Assembly: GCA_023512835.1 (NCBI GenBank)
Contig: CM042084.1
Coordinates: 51,672,531 to 51,736,530 of the forward strand
Source: Taxillus chinensis
Lineage: Eukaryota > Streptophyta > Magnoliopsida > Santalales > Loranthaceae
Direction of reading: 5' to 3'
DNA: 64,000 bases
Shown in pieces: positions 60,134-64,000 of the stretch. Below the pieces are notes generated by a model. The model saw only the letters and a program-made list of their open reading frames with translations, searched no databases and had not been told where the DNA came from. Position numbers and translations under genes: made by a program. Every line of letters begins with the position of its first letter. The first letter of the stretch is position 1.

Positions 60134-61130
60134 GATGTTTGGTCACTGGTTCTATGTGGTGTGACATGCAGTCCATGGTGTGTGTGTGTGTGTCTATTGT
60201 GTATACCAATTGTTGCTGGCCTATTTGGAGTATTCCCTTCTATTCTTTTCTATCTTTTGTTTTGTTTTTTTCTTCTCTGCTTTTGGTAAGCTGACTTGTT
60301 TTTGTATTGTGGAATGATATAATGTTTCTGCTTATCCGTTTCTTTTCTTTTTTCCATGTGTCTCTGGCTGAATATTTTTCTATCGCTTTCTTCTTCTCTG
60401 GCAACGTCCATTTGGTGCGTGGGTCGAATGAGCCGATGGCAGGGAAGCCACCTTTTCCGGTCACAACACAATTTCCAATTTGGTCAATTTAAGAGGTTTT
60501 TTTTCTTTTGTTTTATTTTGGGGTATAGGAAACTTTGTTAGTTTTGGGGTTTAGGGAAATTTGTTAATTTGGAGTATTATGGACCATGTAACTTGTAATA
60601 TGTAAGTAAAAAAAAAAAGAGAGAGAAAAAACAAAAAAACAAACAAAAAACAAAAAAACAAAAACAAAAACAAAAAGAGAGAGAGATAGAGCCTTTTTTG
60701 TGTGACACTTTCACACACATCACATTTGTTTTAGTTATTTGTGTATTTTTATTTTGTTTGTTTTAAGAAAAAACAAAAAAATAAAATGTCTTTCCAAAAA
60801 AAAAACAACAACAAACAAAAAAAAACTTCCTTTTAATTAAAAATGTTTTCAAAAAAAAGTTTTCTAAAACAAAAAACAAAAAAACAAAAAAACAAAACAA
60901 AAAATAAAAAATAAATAAATAAAACAAAACAATAAAATGCTTAACTTGAGTTTTATTTCTTAAACACTTAGGATTTAGCACTGATCTTTCTCTTTTGATT
61001 TTTTTCATTTCATCTTTCTTCATTAGTTTTCACCCCAACATCATTATGCATATTTGGTTTTAAAAACATTATCATTTAGAAATAAAATTAGTGTTTCCTT
61101 TATAACTTAGATTTAATTTTAAGCTTTAAA

Positions 61131-61161
<31 letters not shown>

Positions 61162-61409
61162 CAAAACCATAGAATCCCCCTTTAGTGGCTTATGATAATT
61201 GGTTTAATTTTCAACTTCAACAAATAATATAGAAATAAAAAGGCCAAACTGTTAGGATTTCCTTTAGATGCTTAGGGCAAATTGGACTTAATTCCAACGT
61301 CAACAACTAACTTAGAAAAATAAAAAAAGGGTAGACCTTTAGGGCGTATGTAAATTTAATATCACCTTTATTAACTTTAGGTCAAATAATTAAAACTAGT
61401 TAGAAACCT
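60134..61409. repeat. Low-complexity CAAAA/T-rich DNA, possibly inside a Tat-type LTR
   Basis: A short GT run lies at 60179-60193. CAAAA-rich simple repeats occur at 60607-60680, 60768-60830, 60866-60935 and 61126-61166. No gene is supported. Given the Tat-like LTR end just to the right, this may be the body of that LTR. Confidence 0.5.
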
Positions 61410-61640
61410 TCAAATCTTAAGATAGGTACCGAAAGGGCATTGTGGGGGTGCTAGTCCTTCCCCACGCGTAATAAACTCCCGAGCCCATCCCCTAGCGGCA
61501 TTAGATCAATTTTCTTTTAGGTGACGAACCGCACCCCAAAAACGGTTGGTGGCGACTCCGTATTTTCATCACCATTCGGATGATGGTTGGGGGGAACTGT
61601 AGCCCAAAAGCGGTTTCCCTCCCGGATGAAATCCGGTGAT
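61410..61640 (+). mobile_element. Tat/Ogre-type gypsy LTR 3' end, primer-binding site and leader
   Basis: GGTGCTAGTCCTTCCCCACG and the following CCCGAGCCCATCCCC phrase, then GGTTGGTGGCGACTCC, are the usual 3' end and tRNA-Arg primer site (TGGCGACTCC, 61550-61559) of plant Tat/Ogre elements. The expected gag-pol does not follow within the window: other repeats start at about 61735. Confidence 0.55.
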
Positions 61641-61734
61641 GACAGCTATTTAGGCGAATACGGGGCTTCCCAAACTATCCCCAAAAGTTCATCCATTTTG
61701 GCATTTTGGGTGGGGGTAAAAGGGTAAAAAAAAA

Positions 61735-61935
61735 ACTAGACTCGAAGACCCGAAGTCTTCAACCATCGACCCGTTGACCTTCGAGTCTTCGATGGTTGAC
61801 CTCCGAGTCTTCGACCTTCGAACCTGACCCATAGTCTTCGACCTACGAGGATTGACCTTCTACCCTTTGACCCTGGACCTCCAACCTCTTGATCTTCGAC
61901 TCGTTGACCATTGACCATTTGCCCGTTGACCCTTG
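61735..61935. repeat. Degenerate TTCGACC/GTTGACC tandem repeat
   Basis: Irregular array of TCTTCGA, GACCTTCGA and GTTGACC words about 7-15 bp long. A 60-codon minus-strand frame across it is a repeat artefact. Confidence 0.7.
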
Positions 61936-62530
61936 CTATTTGGCTTTATATGCATGGGCTCTTTCCTGTGTAGTCATGAGGCGCGTTTTTATTAACTGGC
62001 CAATTGTGAGAGATGTTTTTCAATGCCTATCGGTCATATGTGCTCACACAAAAACAAAAACGAACAATCATAACTCTACAGTTCACCCGATAGAAGATGG
62101 CATCTAGAAATAAAAAAAAGCTAACATTAATAATACAGCAATAATGGGCTACGTGTCATCACCCAGTGGCATCTGGGCTCATGACTGGCGCGAGATGCTC
62201 TTTTGGATGAGATTTGGTCATTGAGCCATCATTGCCATAGCTCGCACAAAACCGAAAAAAAGAGAGATAGAAAACTCAAGTCACCACCAAACAAAAAATG
62301 AAGGTGTGTTTGGCCACCTAGAAGGGTTTACGATTCCAGAGAATAGGTTCGGGAGTCGGTTACATGTGGGGAAGGAAGAAAAGCTCTTGCACCCCCAAAG
62401 CACCCTAAATTGGTACGTAGTCTTTGTCTATGGGTGCTTGCTTGTTTTAATTTTCCTTTCTTTTCCCTTTTGTATTTTAATTTTAGAAATGACATGATTT
62501 TATTTAGAAAAGTCAAATGTGGGAGTTAAC
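61936..62530. other. Unrecognised spacer
   Basis: No gene or repeat family recognised. Ends immediately before an LTR start at 62531. Confidence 0.4.
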
Positions 62531-63121
62531 TGTCACGCCCCCAAATTCCAGGGAACCCAGAACTAGGAACATGACTTCCCCTTGCCCACACCCGAAAGGT
62601 CAAGGGGTTGGTGACTAGCACCAATGGAGACTACACCGCGGGTGCTGTCTCAAATATGCAACCCTGTACAGTCATACATCAAGGGTAATCCTGTACTTTC
62701 CCATATATCATCATGCATATAATGAGTCACACAGTCATACAGACATCACATCATAAACAGTATGCAAATACAACTGTCCACGGACCCATGTTCGAGATAC
62801 AACACATAATACAATACAAAATATAGTACTCATACATCAGAGTAGTGGGCACATCCTCTTGGAAGAAAGTCCTCCACTAGTCTCGGGTCACACCTGAAAA
62901 GGGGAAATAACAAGTAGGAGTGAGCGACAAGCTCGATAGGTGACCCCAATCGCACATCATGCAAACATACAAGTCTATGCTACATGCTCCGTGTAGTGTG
63001 CACAATCATCAAGACTCAGCGCAAACAAACATCAGGACCTAGCCTGCCCACACAGGACAACTGGTCCACGATCCTCAACAGGATCCCAGCTCAGGGTACT
63101 CAGCCCTACCACAGCGCTATA

Positions 63122-63228
63122 TGCCCGGACATAGTGCCACACAGGCCTGCCATCGGCGCATATGTCTGCCACGGCCATAGCGCAATATGCCCAGCCACAA
63201 TGCCACACAGGCCTGCCATCAGCGTATA
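63122..63228. repeat. Two-copy direct repeat in the right-end LTR
   Basis: ATGCCCGGACATAGTGCCAC and ATGCCCAGCCACAATGCCAC begin two similar units of about 60 bp, each followed by ACAGGCCTGCCATC and GCATATG/GTATATG. Confidence 0.6.
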
Positions 63229-63824
63229 TGCCCATCCCGTCAACCACATCGCATCATCTGTGCTCCATGGTGAGAACCCAACAAGTCATAGAGCCTAAGC
63301 CCCAATCCCTCAAACCAACATACCAACACCAATATGGTCTTAAGGTATACAACACTCCCTTTAGAACTGTAGCCAGTCTTCACAAGTCGATCCTCATTCC
63401 TTGACTAAGGAAGGAGATACCCATAGGAGTTGTTTTCTTGAAATAAAAAGTCCCGGCATTGGGTCTCCATATCATAACTAAGATAATCTGATTTTTGGGG
63501 ATTTTTCTGAGATGTCTAACCCCACTTTCCAAAAATTCACCTCTACGAAAAACTGGATTTTTCTGAGATTTTACACTAAATCCCAATTTTCACATTTTGA
63601 AGGAGTGGAAATTTAATTTTCTAATATTTTTCTTTGAATCCAAATGGGGGGGTCTTTTGTTATTTACATTGTAACTTAAGTATACTTAAATGTGTAGATG
63701 GATATAGGTTACAATGTAAATGGTCCATCCAGGTGTCCAGTTACACTTTTGGAGCTGCGACTCGTAGTGCGGAACTGCATCGCGCCTCGGAGACTCGTAG
63801 CTGGAGTTACGACTCATAGCTGCG

Positions 63825-64000
63825 TAGCGCGCCTCGAAGACTCGAAGCGGGTCTTCGAACTTCGACCTACGAACTACGGGTCTACGAACTATGACCCTAT
63901 GAACTACGACCCTACGAACTACGACCCTACGAACTACGGGTCTACGAACTACGACTCTATGAACTACAACCCTACGAACTTCGAGTCTACGACCCTACGA
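63825..64000. repeat. Tandem repeat GAACTACGACCCTAC
   Basis: About ten units of 14-15 bp with variants (GAACTACGGGTCTAC, GAACTATGACCCTAT), continuing past the window edge. The words TCGAAGACTCGAAG and TTCGACCTACGA are shared with the array at 61735-61935. Confidence 0.85.

Larger units (their letters stand above)
62531..64000 (-). repeat. LTR of a further gypsy element, incomplete
   Basis: Starts TGTCACGCCCCCAAATTCC, the minus-sense end of this LTR superfamily, and has the same layout as the others (a GAGTGAGCGACAAGCTCG phrase at about 62920 and repeated CACAGGCCTGCCAT units at 63140-63220). Runs off the window; no internal domain is visible. Confidence 0.65.

Noticed and set aside
60763..61023. 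Phe/Lys-rich 86-codon ORF on the minus strand
   Set aside because: Produced by CAAAA/T-rich simple repeats.

Overview
This is repeat-dense nuclear DNA from a flowering plant, most likely a eudicot. I find no ordinary cellular gene. Nearly everything belongs to nested transposable elements: a CACTA (En/Spm-like) DNA transposon, a Ty1/copia element, at least four Ty3/gypsy chromovirus-type elements, and further LTR fragments. One 5.7-kb block is different: it is an endogenous geminivirus-like insertion.

Layout. 1-1186 is the 3' part of a gypsy LTR. 1187-21861 is the right part of a CACTA transposon (transposase, then an accessory gene ending in a Ulp1 protease, then subterminal palindromes and a terminal CACTA motif). 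It is interrupted by an LTR-like insertion (5601-17912), which is itself interrupted by a full-length minus-strand gypsy element (gypsy-1, 5685-14615, TSD TAACA). The CACTA end abuts the middle of a copia gag gene, so the CACTA jumped into a copia element whose left part lies outside the window. The copia gag-pol runs 21862-27167, is followed by polypurine tracts and an extra ORF (28861-36529, interrupted), and its 3' LTR probably survives at 49248-50446.

The copia extra ORF is split by the geminivirus-like block (30101-35792), flanked by a 110-bp direct repeat of the host ORF. The block is a tandem of about 1.36 copies of a circular genome whose repeat period is about 4186 bp. One unit holds two small virion-sense ORFs, a coat/nuclear-shuttle-type gene and a BC1-type movement protein gene on the virion strand, REn and Rep on the opposite strand, and an intact TAATATTAC stem-loop origin. 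Such a unit is larger than any geminivirus genome I know of, and it joins functions that bipartite begomoviruses keep on two circles. This is the most interesting object in the window.

To the right, gypsy-2 (36530-45122, minus strand, gutted interior) abuts gypsy-3 (45136-49247, plus strand, 5' LTR almost entirely lost, large internal deletion). Gypsy-4 (50666-60128, plus strand, TSD TAATT) is complete but frameshifted. The end of the window holds low-complexity DNA, a Tat/Ogre-type LTR end with primer-binding site (about 61410-61640), short tandem repeats, and the start of another LTR (62531-64000).

Two cross-cutting observations matter for reading the annotation. First, differences between near-identical repeat copies concentrate at CAG/CTG triplets (plant CHG methylation sites), often as CAG to CGA or CTG to CG, so many apparent frameshifts may be base-calling artefacts rather than decay. 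Second, several copia stops are TAG or TAA where CAG or CAA is expected, as predicted for methylation-driven C-to-T change. Family calls are from reading translations by eye; no searches were run.
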